NCBI GenBank assembly: GCA_021324735.1 | Contig: JAJPIO010000005.1 | Span: 62,001 to 126,000 of the forward strand | DNA: 64,000 nucleotides | Direction: 5' to 3' | Source: Bacteroidota bacterium | GTDB taxonomy: Bacteria > Bacteroidota > Ignavibacteria > Palsa-1295 | In this document: in pieces, positions 1-9,738 of the stretch | Position numbering within the stretch: position 1 is the stretch's first letter | Layout: each line of letters opens with the position of its first letter | Translations under genes and position numbers: made by a program | Notes under the pieces: generated by a model | Database searches by the model: none | Told to the model about the DNA's origin: nothing | What the model saw: the letters and a program-made list of their open reading frames with translations, nothing else

Positions 1-2
1 TA

Positions 3-107
3 CGCGCTCGGCAACTTGCCATGCTCCAGAGCACTCGTGAGAATGTGCTTTACTCGAGCCTCGCCAATGACATTCGACCACATAGTGCCCGACACAACTA
101 CGCATGA
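3..107 (+). CDS. Possible C-terminal tail of a gene cut by the window edge
   Basis: Frame 3 is open from the window edge to a TGA at 105-107 and reads as about 34 codons with plausible charged and polar composition (ends RHNYA). The other forward frames look less coding-like, although frame 1 also stays open to about 159. No domain can be recognised in so short a piece. It may be the end of an upstream gene or simply chance. Low certainty. Confidence 0.25.
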   Translation, partial: RARQLAMLQSTRENVLYSSLANDIRPHSARHNYA

Positions 108-442
108 GATTCAAAAAGTCCTATTCGGGCCCTGCGTGATTAGAAAGCGTTTCTGATGACTGTTTCCTAACCTTCTTGTAGGCAACACTTTAGGGATAGC
201 TGGCACGCTCTTCGAACAAACTCCCGACATAACGTTCATTTACAATATTCAAATAACCGCATTAGGAAGTTCGCCGGGATGGCGTTCAAAAAACAAAAGC
301 TTAAGGAAGAGCTTGAAAGAACGAAATTCTGATGAGCTTCCCGATGTAAGGATGGGCAAGGCATGCTTGAGCTTAGTGCTCGAAGCACAACAGTACGGGG
401 ATGACTGGCTCGTTCGATTATTTCACAAACTATCAAAACATT
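108..442. other. Intergenic region without a recognised gene
   Basis: About 335 bases between the possible gene tail and the first clear gene. Short open frames here have poor composition and no ribosome binding site. I see no tRNA-like fold and no strong hairpin. A promoter for the 443 gene should lie here, but no good TTG/TAnnTTTG pair stands out. Confidence 0.4.
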
Positions 443-1162
443 ATGTCACTCAAATCACTCAAACATCTCATCACAGCTTCCGCGCTTGCCATTTTTGTGA
501 TGGCTGGAGTTTCGAACCATGCGTACGCGCAAAAGGGTGGCGACGGTCAATTGCATGACGAAGTTACCTGGCCGCAGGGCATTACGGTCACCGTCGGTGG
601 CGCAGCGAATGCTAACTGGCAGGAATCCGGTACGTTCTCGGTTGGCGACGGCCTCAGCTACGATCAGTCGCATGGCTTAGCAAACCCATCATTCAGTGTC
701 GGTATGGAAATCCCGATCCTTCAAAACATGATGTTCGTACCGCGCGTGGTTTATAACGATTACAGCGTGCAATTCGACCAGGCGGTCGGTGGTATTCAGC
801 AGCCGCTTGTTGTCAGCTTGCTCACGGTTGGTGGCGATGCTATGTTCAAGTATAGCTTCAACAACTTCCACGTGCTTGCTGGTGGCGAAATTTCGACGCC
901 GGTCAATGCTACCTACGCGCACTCCTCGCACATCGAAGATGCAACGCATTCGACGACCGAGATTCCGGACAAGGAGAACATCCTTGGCGCTCTTAAGGGT
1001 GGTGTCGGTTACGATATTCCGCTCAATAGTGGTAACACGATGTGGTTAACGCCGGAAGCATTCTACACGTACCCGCTCAACAGCGCGTCGCGTATTGCGC
1101 AGAACGATCTGAAGGTAACCGCACTTTCGGGTGGTGCCAGCTTGAAGTTCCAACTGCCGTAA
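443..1162 (+). CDS. Predicted outer-membrane beta-barrel protein
   Basis: Encodes 239 residues. I start at the ATG at 443 rather than the in-frame ATG at 401, because 443 puts a classical signal peptide (MSLKSLKHL, hydrophobic core, then AYAQ) directly at the N terminus. The mature part is rich in Gly, Asn and aromatic residues in alternating patterns typical of small outer-membrane barrels (for example PSFSVGMEIP and VGYDIPL), ending in GGASLKFQLP. No enzymatic motif is visible. It is followed by a strong terminator and appears to be a single-gene unit. Function unknown; the outer-membrane location is inferred from composition. Confidence 0.7.
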   Translation: MSLKSLKHLITASALAIFVMAGVSNHAYAQKGGDGQLHDEVTWPQGITVTVGGAANANWQESGTFSVGDGLSYDQSHGLANPSFSVGMEIPILQNMMFVPRVVYNDYSVQFDQAVGGIQQPLVVSLLTVGGDAMFKYSFNNFHVLAGGEISTPVNATYAHSSHIEDATHSTTEIPDKENILGALKGGVGYDIPLNSGNTMWLTPEAFYTYPLNSASRIAQNDLKVTALSGGASLKFQLP

Positions 1163-1211
1163 CGTATACGTCAGTTAGTTGGAGTTGAGGTTTCAGTACT
1201 TCAAATCCATG

Positions 1212-1246
1212 AGCCCCCTCTCTACAAAAGAGAGGGGGCTTTTTTC
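1212..1246 (+). terminator. Intrinsic terminator after the barrel gene
   Basis: The arms AGCCCCCTCTC and GAGAGGGGGCT form a near-perfect GC-rich stem around a short A-rich loop and run directly into TTTTT. It ends transcription of the 443-1162 gene and separates it from mltG. Confidence 0.9.
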
Positions 1247-1291
1247 TATGCTCCTGAGTTAGAATACTGTTTCTTGCCGTAAATTTGGGTT

Positions 1292-2293
1292 ATGAAGCGT
1301 TCTCTGTATTTTCTGATCGTAGTGGTCCTGCTGGTGGCAATCTACTATACATTCTTTCTGAAAAATCCTAAAACTACGGAGCGTGAAATAATTATTGGCA
1401 TTCCAAAAGGAATGTCTGTTTCTGCCCTGACAGATACTCTCGCCTCCCACAACCTGCTCCGCTCGCGATTAGCCTTTCAGCTTGCGACTCGCACGCTCGG
1501 CGCTGCGAAAAAGCTCCACGCCGGACTCTACCGTATTGAATCAGGGCTTTCAAATTCCGAGATCGTTCGAAGGCTCACCGGCAGTGAGTACGCGCTTATT
1601 CTTAAAGCGACCTTTCCGGAAGGGGTCACTATATATCGCGCAGCCGGTATTGCGAAAGAGAAATTGGGCCTCGACTCCGGCATCTTCATGCGCTTTGCAA
1701 CCGATACAGCCTTCCTGCACTCGCTTGGTGTTCCACGTGAGGCCAAAACTGGAGAGGGTTATCTTTTCCCCGACACCTACGAATTCCTGCTCAGCGCTGA
1801 TCCAAAAGGTTTACTTACAAAGATGATCAAGCGCTGGAAAAAGATATCGGACGATTCCCTGTACGAGAAGTCTGAAGAAGAAGCTCTCACGCTGCATGAA
1901 ATAATGACACTCGCCTCGATCGTTGAAGCCGAAGCGCGAAGACCCGATGAACGCGATACCATTGCGGGGCTTTACCTTAATCGCTTAAACATTGGGATGA
2001 AGCTCGATGCCGATCCTACGGTGGCGTATGGTCTCCATCTTACTCGCCCTGTAACTCACGACGATCTGGAAATTCCTGGACCGTACAATACTTATAAGAA
2101 TGCTGGCTTGCCGCCAGGACCAATATGCAATCCCGGAGCTGCAAGTGTGTGGGCGGTCCTGCATCCGGCACACCACAAGTATTTGTATTTCGTTGCGCGG
2201 CGCGATGGCTCTGGCGGTCATTACTTTAGCCGCACATTGCAGGAGCAGGAGCGAATGATAAATTTGGCACGGGCGAATGCCGCGACTCCATAG
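1292..2293 (+). CDS. mltG: Endolytic murein transglycosylase MltG (YceG-like)
   Basis: 333 residues, normal family length. An N-terminal membrane anchor (residues about 5-23) is followed by the periplasmic YceG/MltG domain. Diagnostic segments are LASIVEAEA, containing the catalytic Glu, then GMKLDADPTVAYG and YNTYKNAGLPPGP. MltG cleaves nascent glycan strands next to the inner membrane and so sets glycan length. The start is 46 bases after the preceding terminator. TAAATTTG at 1278-1285 fits the -7 consensus TAnnTTTG and would give a nearly leaderless message, though no TTG lies at the right distance upstream. The gene stops exactly where the convergent gene at 2294 stops. Confidence 0.95.
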   Translation: MKRSLYFLIVVVLLVAIYYTFFLKNPKTTEREIIIGIPKGMSVSALTDTLASHNLLRSRLAFQLATRTLGAAKKLHAGLYRIESGLSNSEIVRRLTGSEYALILKATFPEGVTIYRAAGIAKEKLGLDSGIFMRFATDTAFLHSLGVPREAKTGEGYLFPDTYEFLLSADPKGLLTKMIKRWKKISDDSLYEKSEEEALTLHEIMTLASIVEAEARRPDERDTIAGLYLNRLNIGMKLDADPTVAYGLHLTRPVTHDDLEIPGPYNTYKNAGLPPGPICNPGAASVWAVLHPAHHKYLYFVARRDGSGGHYFSRTLQEQERMINLARANAATP

Positions 2294-3382
2294 CTACGAT
2301 TGCACACCGATAGCCAGTGGCTTACCACTCGAAAGAGCCGGTTCGAAATTCGTGTACTCGGTAAAGAGAATATGATCGTGATAGTAATGCGTAAGCAGGA
2401 AGCAGAGCACTACAATATAATAACACTGATCGAACGATAATCCCGTATACGAACGCGTAAGCAATAACGAACCGATAAGCGACAATGCGGTGACATTAAG
2501 AACAACGTTAAAGCCATAGTAACGCCACCATTCACCCGGTCTGGAAAATAAGCTAATAACTTTCGGTGATTCACCACGATCGTATCGCAAGCGGTTGACG
2601 TACCACGTTAGTCCCAGATACTGGAAAGAGTGCCACGTATTCATGCCCTGAAATGCAACGTCTAACTCATGGAAGATCGGCGTAATAAAACTTGCGATGA
2701 CGGTAACGCCAATAAGAACTGTTTTGGGAATGTTGCCCTGCCCCGACCGGAATTCGCGCCAGGTCTTCATGATATAGAGCGCCAATGCCCCCGCAAATAG
2801 TGCAGATACAAACCACCACGTTGCATCCACTTTCAGCATATCCGGAAAGTACAGTGTGTTCTCGCCCACTTTGAACGTACCATGTACGAATCGGTACGTA
2901 GCGATCGGATAGAGAGCCGTTAGCACGACACCATAATCGATCGCCCGAGACTTCCAATTGAGCGTTTTAGAAGCTCTGCCGTTGTAGCAATCTACAATAT
3001 AGATGATCTGATGCAATACATGCACGCTTGCCCATAAGAAGAAGAATGTGAGCAAGAACAAGAAATGGTAATATCCGAAGTAGATAACCAGCGCAGGAAT
3101 AATGATCGCGGCTGCATAGATGGAGCGATGTCGCTCCCGGAATTCGGGATCGAGCGTTGAGCGCAGATGCGTCGCATACATGTGAGGGCCACCGATAAGA
3201 AAGGCGACCATCATATTAACCGCATTGCGGGCATCATCGGGATTGAAACCGATGGCCTGTCCTAAGTAATACGACGCGTAGGGTACGGAGACTAACAGTA
3301 CCGAGCCAGAGATCCATGTTAGGTCCCACGCTTTGGAACGAAGCCAGAGCGAGTTACCGGCTGAAGACGCAGCGACAGACAT
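2294..3382 (-). CDS. Polytopic membrane protein with conserved-looking histidine clusters
   Basis: 362 residues with about eight hydrophobic segments and no signal peptide. Histidines sit at helix ends in recognisable clusters: GGPHMYATH near residue 65, HVLHQ near 120, NTWHSFQYLG near 245 and THYYHDH near 330. This arrangement recalls membrane metalloenzymes that bind iron through intramembrane histidines (Brp/Blh carotenoid dioxygenases, fatty-acid hydroxylases), but I cannot assign it to either family. Its stop codon abuts the mltG stop with no spacer, so the two messages overlap at their 3' ends. Function unknown; the real-gene call is secure from composition and length. Confidence 0.75.
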   Translation of the reverse strand: MSVAASSAGNSLWLRSKAWDLTWISGSVLLVSVPYASYYLGQAIGFNPDDARNAVNMMVAFLIGGPHMYATHLRSTLDPEFRERHRSIYAAAIIIPALVIYFGYYHFLFLLTFFFLWASVHVLHQIIYIVDCYNGRASKTLNWKSRAIDYGVVLTALYPIATYRFVHGTFKVGENTLYFPDMLKVDATWWFVSALFAGALALYIMKTWREFRSGQGNIPKTVLIGVTVIASFITPIFHELDVAFQGMNTWHSFQYLGLTWYVNRLRYDRGESPKVISLFSRPGEWWRYYGFNVVLNVTALSLIGSLLLTRSYTGLSFDQCYYIVVLCFLLTHYYHDHILFTEYTNFEPALSSGKPLAIGVQS

Positions 3383-3482
3383 GAGCTTTTGTGAAGAGAA
3401 TTAGAAATAAAAGCGGCAACGAACCATCCACAAGGGTTATGCCTTGTTTCCCCTCATGGTCTTAATTAAATTATAACGACGA

Positions 3483-5552
3483 ATGATTCCTCGTTTTAGT
3501 GTGTCGGAATTACTTCGTTTTTGGGCCATGTTAGCCGTCCCATCACGTTTGCCAGAAGTGAAGGATTCTCAACGCCGATCATTTGTCCTCTGTTTGCGGG
3601 TTTTCTTCCTTATATCAGGAAGCGCCTTTGGCATTGCAAACCCAGCATTGGCGACGACTTGTACGACGGTAACTAACGGACCCTGGTCTTCTCCCTCCGT
3701 CTGGACGAGCGGGATACTCCCTAACCCTGGCGATACGATCATCATTAACCACGGCGATTCTGTTTGGTTAGATGAATCGACCCCAGCACTTGCGGCGGTT
3801 CATGTCGACGGCTGGCTCAGCCTTGGAAAAGATACTCTTTTCCTCCGTGGAAACAGGTACGATACTATCGTTACTATTAACGGCACGCTCGATGCCGACA
3901 CCGGATGGTTTTATGTCGTCGATTCCGTTCGAGCGATCGTTCGATTATCCTCCAGTGGCCGATTTCGAACCGCAGCGGCGTTCCCTTACGTATCACTGAG
4001 TATATTTGATTCATCGATCACGCCATTTTTTGCGTGTGACTCCGGTAGCACGTTCGAATATTATTCGCACAATCTTGATCTCATCGATATTACATATCTT
4101 GCCAATAATATTATTGGTGGCAAATATTGGAATCTTACACTTACTGGTGTAAATGCTTCTCTCCGCTCCAGACCACTTGCTGTTCGTGGTACATTCCGAA
4201 TTGGGTTCGGAAGTTCTGTCATTCCGGGTTCTCAGCAGATCACGATCTTTGGAGATGTAGTGAATGAAAATGCAGGGGAATCCGGAGCGCCAGGCGCCGG
4301 CCTTCGCGGCTGCGGGATGCAGTCCTCGAGTTTCGATAACTGGATATTCGACCAGTTTCCCAGCGGATCAGGGAAAGATACATGCCACTGGAGCGGACCG
4401 TCACAACTGGGTAGCGTCGTTGTTCGACCCCATACCGTGCTTAGCGTACGATACCTTGATGACAAGCATTGCGATTCACTCGATATTCTTACCCATCTTA
4501 CTGAAGAAAGCATGCCCTGCGGCGGACATGTGATCGGAAAGATCTTTTCAGAGTTTACTCGCACGCTCGATGCTTCCAATCCTATTGATAGCTTTTACGG
4601 ACTTGGATTAACCATTAAAAGTGGTACGAATCCTTATTTAGGCCGCGTACGTGTCGTTCGAACGGCGGGTTATGAACCTCCCAATTTCTCGGCTTCGAAA
4701 AATGGCTTAGGTGGTGGGCAGGCTGTATTACGGTATTACAGGATTACCTCGAGTGCGGGTCCGCAATATGATCCTCCGAACGAGTTGCAAATGCAAGTCC
4801 ATTGCGACGAATTTAATGGCGCCCACGCGGACCAATTACATTTTTGGCGATCGAGAGATCAAGGTGCGACCTGGGCCTTTAGCGGGCTTACCCATGCAGA
4901 CCTTGCATCGAATGTATTTGTGTGGGATACGACGGTCCTCGGATGGCCAAATGATTCTGGAAGTTTTTATTGGACGCTTGCAGAAGGCTACGCTGACATT
5001 CCGTTGCCTGTAACGGTCCAGAATTTCAGCGCGACCTCGAACGGCTCAATAGTCCTGCTCTCATGGCAACCAACGTCAGAAGCAAACGTGCAAGGCTACG
5101 AGATCGACCGAATGACTGATGTTGATTCCGAGATGATCGCTTCCTTCCGAACGGATGCAGATCTTGTAGCGCATTCACCATTAGGGAGTTATTCGTATAC
5201 AGATAATTACGCTTTATCTAAGCCTGTCCGATACGATCTCTTTGAAGTGACGAAAGATGGTATTCGAGTATGGCTGGGATCTCGTGTTGCCAGTTCGCCA
5301 AACGTTGCGCCTATCATTCAAGACATTGCTTACCACAATGGCTCTTTGGTCTTTGAAACCAGCGGTCTGTTACAGGCACAGATAACGATTGTCGATGCCA
5401 TTGGTCGGGTATGCTTTCAAAACGATCATTTGGTCCAAAATCAGACAGCCATTCCGATTACGCTATTCCCCGGATTCTATCTTATAGAGGCACGCTGGAA
5501 TACAGGAGTAGTCTTAAGGAAAGCTACGGTAGTAGGCGGTGATGGGTCGTGA
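3483..5552 (+). CDS. Large secreted surface protein with T9SS-like C terminus
   Basis: 689 residues. A signal sequence lies at about residues 32-58, so the true start may be the ATG at 3528 rather than 3483. The mature protein opens with a module common in Bacteroidota surface proteins (NGPWSSPSVW, then PGDTIIINHGD). A fibronectin-like strand segment follows near residue 507 (LPVTVQNFSA, VLLSWQPTSEANVQGYEIDR), then a final beta domain from about 609 that resembles a T9SS type A sorting domain (VDAIGRV, PGFYLIEARW, VVLRKATVV). It should be exported and attached to, or released from, the outer membrane. Ligand unknown. Next to the similarly built gene at 5628. Confidence 0.75.
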   Translation: MIPRFSVSELLRFWAMLAVPSRLPEVKDSQRRSFVLCLRVFFLISGSAFGIANPALATTCTTVTNGPWSSPSVWTSGILPNPGDTIIINHGDSVWLDESTPALAAVHVDGWLSLGKDTLFLRGNRYDTIVTINGTLDADTGWFYVVDSVRAIVRLSSSGRFRTAAAFPYVSLSIFDSSITPFFACDSGSTFEYYSHNLDLIDITYLANNIIGGKYWNLTLTGVNASLRSRPLAVRGTFRIGFGSSVIPGSQQITIFGDVVNENAGESGAPGAGLRGCGMQSSSFDNWIFDQFPSGSGKDTCHWSGPSQLGSVVVRPHTVLSVRYLDDKHCDSLDILTHLTEESMPCGGHVIGKIFSEFTRTLDASNPIDSFYGLGLTIKSGTNPYLGRVRVVRTAGYEPPNFSASKNGLGGGQAVLRYYRITSSAGPQYDPPNELQMQVHCDEFNGAHADQLHFWRSRDQGATWAFSGLTHADLASNVFVWDTTVLGWPNDSGSFYWTLAEGYADIPLPVTVQNFSATSNGSIVLLSWQPTSEANVQGYEIDRMTDVDSEMIASFRTDADLVAHSPLGSYSYTDNYALSKPVRYDLFEVTKDGIRVWLGSRVASSPNVAPIIQDIAYHNGSLVFETSGLLQAQITIVDAIGRVCFQNDHLVQNQTAIPITLFPGFYLIEARWNTGVVLRKATVVGGDGS

Positions 5553-5627
5553 ACTTTCCCTCATAGAGGGAAGTTGCTCGCGTAGTTAGTTTGTCGGCTT
5601 GTTTATAATAGCCGTCATGATGGGTGC

Positions 5628-7382
5628 GTGTTGCCTCGCGTGCCCTTGCCATTACAGTATAGATCAGAGTTTGCCGCGATGCTTCGATCGCATCCACTCA
5701 CTTCCCGCACTCCGAGCGATAAACGACCGCTCTTCGGCACAGCTATAACGTTTGTGCTGAGAGCGATAGCTATGCTCACCGTCCTACTTTTTTCGGGAAG
5801 CAGCTACGCGCAATTAATGATCAATAAAGGCGCAACGATCGTGACCAAACCGAGCTCGTACATGCAGGTCAACGGCGCGTATCAAAATCAGACCGGTTCG
5901 ATCGACGACTCCGGCACCGTTACCATTACGACCGATTTCACTAATAACAGCGCCGCTACTGCAGGTGGATCGGGCCTCTATAATATCGGCGGCAACTTTA
6001 CGAACGATGGTACCTTCGTTCGCAAGACCGGTACAGTGAATCTTGATGGTACCTCCAATCAGAATGTGGGCGGTGCGGTGATCACGACATTCTACGATCT
6101 GCAATTCACGAACGGCGGATCGAAAACGTTGACACAAGAGGAAGACGTCGATAGCAATTGCTACTTCACAAGCGGAGTATGCTATACAACACAGACGGAT
6201 ATTCTTCACTTTACTACAAATGGCAATTGGGTAAATAACTCTGGTATGCCGACCTCATCCTGCGCCAGTTATGTCAGTGGCCCTTGTGCAAAGGATGTTA
6301 ATTCCACTAATCGCTTCTGGTTTCCCGTCGGTAAGGATGGACGCGCTAATACCTGCGCTATCACTCCATCGACATCTACTGCCACGACATTTCGCACCCA
6401 ATATTTCGATTTCCCATACACGAACACAACGAGTATTCAATCACCATTAATGACCGTCAGTAAAGTGCAGTACTGGCATGGCGATATTACATCCGGTGGT
6501 ACAAATGCGATCATTCGTCTTTATTGGATTCCCGGTGATTATGTGATCTCGTGGTTACAGTCCGTCTCCAATTTGGTAGTGGCACGATGGGATACGCTCG
6601 CCCCGAATCCACCAGGACCCAGACCGGCATGGGTTACGGCTGGTGTTAGTGCACTAAGCCCAACGGCAACATGGAATTCCGGTTGGATCGAGTCCGCTAC
6701 GGTGACGACTGCACAGTACGGTACATCCACCATTAACCGACCGTTTACCCTTGCGTCTCTTACAGCCGATAATTCACTACCGGTCGAGGTAGGACGCTTT
6801 GTCGCTCGACAGCAGAACAACCATGTCGTACTCGACTGGAAAACGTACAGCGAAATTCAAAATCTTGGATTTGAAATAGAGCGTGAGAAAGAATTGGATG
6901 GCTCCGCGCCTGGCGCGTCCATGCAATCCCAGTTGATCAAGAGTTTTGTAACAGATTCGGAATTACGTGCGAAAAGTCCGTGGGGTGCCGAATATGAAAC
7001 GATCGATGACAATTCCCTTGTAACAGGCCGGTACACCTATCGCCTTTATCAAATCGATCTGAATGGCGTTCGTACACAAGTAGGGTTGCAAACGGTAGAC
7101 TTTAACGAACTTGCGATCCCGAAAGCGTTGGAAGTTACATTATATCCGAATCCGGTAGCCAACGACGCGAACGTAGAATTTGCAATGCCCCAGGAATCCT
7201 ACGTAACGTTTGCGATCTATGATATTACGGGAAGGGAAGTTCAGAGAGGCGGCGATGGAGAATACTCCGCAGGACCACACACCGTTTCATTCGATGTTTC
7301 ACGGCTTTCGCCTGGCACTTATACGTTAGATGTATGCTCAGGTTTCACACATCTTTCTAAAAAGTTTGTCGTCGGCAGATAG
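5628..7382 (+). CDS. Secreted protein with T9SS type A sorting domain
   Basis: 584 residues from a GTG at 5628. The ATG at 5679 is an alternative start; both precede a signal peptide ending SSYAQ at about residue 62. The N-terminal third is Asn/Gly/Thr-rich and strand-like (NGAYQNQTGS, YNIGGNFTN, VNLDGTSNQNVGG). A fibronectin-like segment starts near residue 384 (LPVEVGRFVA, GFEIERE). A clear T9SS type A C-terminal domain runs from about 503 (LYPNPVANDANVEF, YDITGREV, LSPGTYTLDV, SKKFVVGR). TATAAT at 5604-5609 could be a -10 element. Probably a cell-surface or released protein of unknown role. Confidence 0.85.
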   Translation: MLPRVPLPLQYRSEFAAMLRSHPLTSRTPSDKRPLFGTAITFVLRAIAMLTVLLFSGSSYAQLMINKGATIVTKPSSYMQVNGAYQNQTGSIDDSGTVTITTDFTNNSAATAGGSGLYNIGGNFTNDGTFVRKTGTVNLDGTSNQNVGGAVITTFYDLQFTNGGSKTLTQEEDVDSNCYFTSGVCYTTQTDILHFTTNGNWVNNSGMPTSSCASYVSGPCAKDVNSTNRFWFPVGKDGRANTCAITPSTSTATTFRTQYFDFPYTNTTSIQSPLMTVSKVQYWHGDITSGGTNAIIRLYWIPGDYVISWLQSVSNLVVARWDTLAPNPPGPRPAWVTAGVSALSPTATWNSGWIESATVTTAQYGTSTINRPFTLASLTADNSLPVEVGRFVARQQNNHVVLDWKTYSEIQNLGFEIEREKELDGSAPGASMQSQLIKSFVTDSELRAKSPWGAEYETIDDNSLVTGRYTYRLYQIDLNGVRTQVGLQTVDFNELAIPKALEVTLYPNPVANDANVEFAMPQESYVTFAIYDITGREVQRGGDGEYSAGPHTVSFDVSRLSPGTYTLDVCSGFTHLSKKFVVGR

Positions 7383-7490
7383 CTGTCCCATTTTGCACTT
7401 GACTGTAGCAAATTCGGTCAGTCTCATCAATAGAGATATTAGTTGTTTAAGAATATTCTTTATTAATTAACTTTCTTATAGCACAGACGC

Positions 7491-7521
7491 TTGACTTTCC
7501 ATTTTAAAGTGTCTATATTTG
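7491..7521 (+). promoter_or_regulatory. Bacteroidota-type promoter of the first beta-roll operon
   Basis: TTG at 7491-7493, a 20-nt spacer and TATATTTG at 7514-7521 fit the Bacteroidota -33/-7 consensus (TTTG and TAnnTTTG). It lies 63 bases before the first ATG of the operon. The same pair with the same 20-nt spacing is found upstream of the OmpA-family gene at 43836, which strengthens the call. Confidence 0.7.
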
Positions 7522-7584
7522 AGACGCCCAAAGTGCCCTTATCGTGTGCTTGGTTGCAGTAAAGCGTTTTAGTTTGCTACAATA

Positions 7585-9738
7585 ATGTCGAGCGTAAGCT
7601 TTCGATCCACCCCACTGGAGAGAAGGCAGGACGGGATTGAAGCCTTTTCCCATCCGGCCCTGTATTGTGCCCGATCATCGCGATGCGTTGATCGTGGTGT
7701 CGCTCGCCTTGTTGTTGCTCTCGCGCTTACCATCGTTTGCGTCGTCACGGTCCGTGCTCAAAATGTTTCTATCGGTACGGCGACAGCCAATAGCTCCGCA
7801 CTGCTGCATCTCGAATCGACCACGAAGGGATTGCTCATTCCACGAATGAGCAATACCCAGATGCAAGCGATCAGCTCGCCAGCAACCGGTGATCTGGTAT
7901 ACAATACTACGTATTCGAATTTTTATTACTACAACGGTACCTTTTGGACGCCGATCGTCGGCAGCGGATGGTCCACTACCGGTGATGCCGGTACCAGTGC
8001 TTCGACAAATTTTTTAGGGACGAAGGACTCGGTCGATCTCGTGCAGAAGACGAATAACCGCGAACGCATGCGCGTCTATGCAGGCAGCGGCGTCGGGCTG
8101 ATCAATACGCTTAACTCCGCAGAGGCACTCGTTCTCTATGAGCCTTCCGGACATGGCTCTAATTACACTGCGTTCAAAGCAGGATTTCAGGACAGCACTA
8201 TCCGCTATACGTTGCCAACGACTGATGGTATCAATGGTCAGGCCCTCTGCGATAGTTTAGGAATAATGGGATGGAAAACATTCGGCACTGTTGGCGGAGG
8301 GTTTGGGGATACATTATGGAAGCGAGGCAGCGGTACAGCGTCGCTGTTATCGCTCGGTACTGGCAACAAAGCAAATGGTAAGTGGTCTATCGTGTCGACC
8401 GAATACTGTACAGCCGGAGCGGAAGCCTCGTCTGTTTTCGGCGACTCCAATAGCTCGAGCGCGAAATACGGCTGCGTGACGGGTGGATCCAATAATAGCG
8501 TTGCAGGACAGGGTGGAAGTACCGTACGAGGAGGATTCTTTAATAGCGCCGGATCACAGAATACGATGATCATTGGTGGTTTATATAATCAGACGTCCGG
8601 TCAAAACTCCGTCGTCCTCGGCGGCGATTCGAATAATGTCAGCGGCGGAAATGCGATCATCATCAATGGTGCTGACAACAGTTTTAGCAGTCAGGATAAC
8701 CTCGTCTTCGGATACAATGCAAAACCAACCGGACAGGATCAATTAATATTTTATCCGCCAACTTCATCGGGCATTAGGACGGGTATTCAGAACACAAGTC
8801 CGCAGGAAGCGATCGATGTAACAGGCAACGTACGGTTCGAAGGAACGGGTGTGGGTGTATTAAAGCCTAATGGAAGCGGCGGCTCGAGCGGACAAAAGTT
8901 ACTTTCCGCAGGCGCGGGCTCTCCGCCAACATGGGGTACGATCTCGATCCCTTCCACCAACTGGGGACTTACCGGATCGTTCGGTACCACTCCACCAACT
9001 AATTTCATTGGCACGATCGATTCGGTCGCGTTCGTCATTCGAACGAATGCCACAGAACGAATGCGCGTCCGAGCCAACGGGGTAGTCGGGATCAACACCT
9101 CAACCTCATTACATCAACTCACCTCTGTTTCCAGTAGTACCAGCGATGAAGTGGCGGGCATCTTCGCTAATAGCACGGGCAGTTCTACGTCAGAAGCAAT
9201 AGGGGTTTGGGGTCGCGCAAGTGCAAGCAGTTCCAATACCGGATCGATCGCCTTACTTGCAACCGGTAATGGCAACGCGGCTTCCGGTACAACGAACGTT
9301 GCCCTGCAAATTTCGCAAGGTGAATTTGCAATGGGTCGCACCTCTCAAGGTCCCTCTGCCGGCACCGCTGTTGAGCCTGCCGTTTCGGGCACTGCTTATT
9401 CTCAGGAAGGGCCTTCCGGCGTAATTCAATTGGCGCTGCTTACAGACCTCACTTCTTCGTCTCCGACCGCCGGAGTCTATCAGGATCTTGGGACTGTCAC
9501 GATCAATAACCGCTACATTACTTCGAATAGCATCATATTGACTGCTGTCGTTTCCAAGATCGATGGCGGTGGTAATCCGAGCCCGAAGAATTCGATCTAT
9601 AAAGTAAATGTGGAAAGCAGAACTGCCGGATCGTGCGTCCTGCGTATCGGCATGATGCCATTTGTGACCGATCCAAGCAATTATCAGGGCTCCGATTATA
9701 TACGTGTTGGCTATCTTGTGATCAATCCGGGCAGATGA
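7585..9738 (+). CDS. Beta-roll (YadA-head-like) secreted protein, type A, first of operon 1
   Basis: 717 residues. A long N-terminal extension precedes the signal core, which ends VRAQ near residue 58. Modules in order: an IGT module (VSIGTATANSSALLHLES, residues about 60-120); a GDAGTSASTNFLGT..ERMRV module (about 130-175); a linker ending DTLWKRGSG; a beta-roll of about seven 15-residue repeats of the type NSVxGGxxNSxxG (about 283-376); a second copy of the NFIGT..ERMRV module; and a C-terminal domain ending YLVINPGR. The repeats resemble heads of trimeric autotransporter adhesins, but there is no membrane anchor. The next gene starts inside its stop codon (ATGA), indicating translational coupling. 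Role unknown; a surface fibre or adhesin is likely. Confidence 0.8.
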   Translation: MSSVSFRSTPLERRQDGIEAFSHPALYCARSSRCVDRGVARLVVALALTIVCVVTVRAQNVSIGTATANSSALLHLESTTKGLLIPRMSNTQMQAISSPATGDLVYNTTYSNFYYYNGTFWTPIVGSGWSTTGDAGTSASTNFLGTKDSVDLVQKTNNRERMRVYAGSGVGLINTLNSAEALVLYEPSGHGSNYTAFKAGFQDSTIRYTLPTTDGINGQALCDSLGIMGWKTFGTVGGGFGDTLWKRGSGTASLLSLGTGNKANGKWSIVSTEYCTAGAEASSVFGDSNSSSAKYGCVTGGSNNSVAGQGGSTVRGGFFNSAGSQNTMIIGGLYNQTSGQNSVVLGGDSNNVSGGNAIIINGADNSFSSQDNLVFGYNAKPTGQDQLIFYPPTSSGIRTGIQNTSPQEAIDVTGNVRFEGTGVGVLKPNGSGGSSGQKLLSAGAGSPPTWGTISIPSTNWGLTGSFGTTPPTNFIGTIDSVAFVIRTNATERMRVRANGVVGINTSTSLHQLTSVSSSTSDEVAGIFANSTGSSTSEAIGVWGRASASSSNTGSIALLATGNGNAASGTTNVALQISQGEFAMGRTSQGPSAGTAVEPAVSGTAYSQEGPSGVIQLALLTDLTSSSPTAGVYQDLGTVTINNRYITSNSIILTAVVSKIDGGGNPSPKNSIYKVNVESRTAGSCVLRIGMMPFVTDPSNYQGSDYIRVGYLVINPGR

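Noticed and set aside
2291-2296. Zero-base gap between mltG and the convergent gene as a special signal
   Set aside because: TAGCTA simply holds both stop codons; a similar abutment occurs at 22109/22110, so it reflects compactness.
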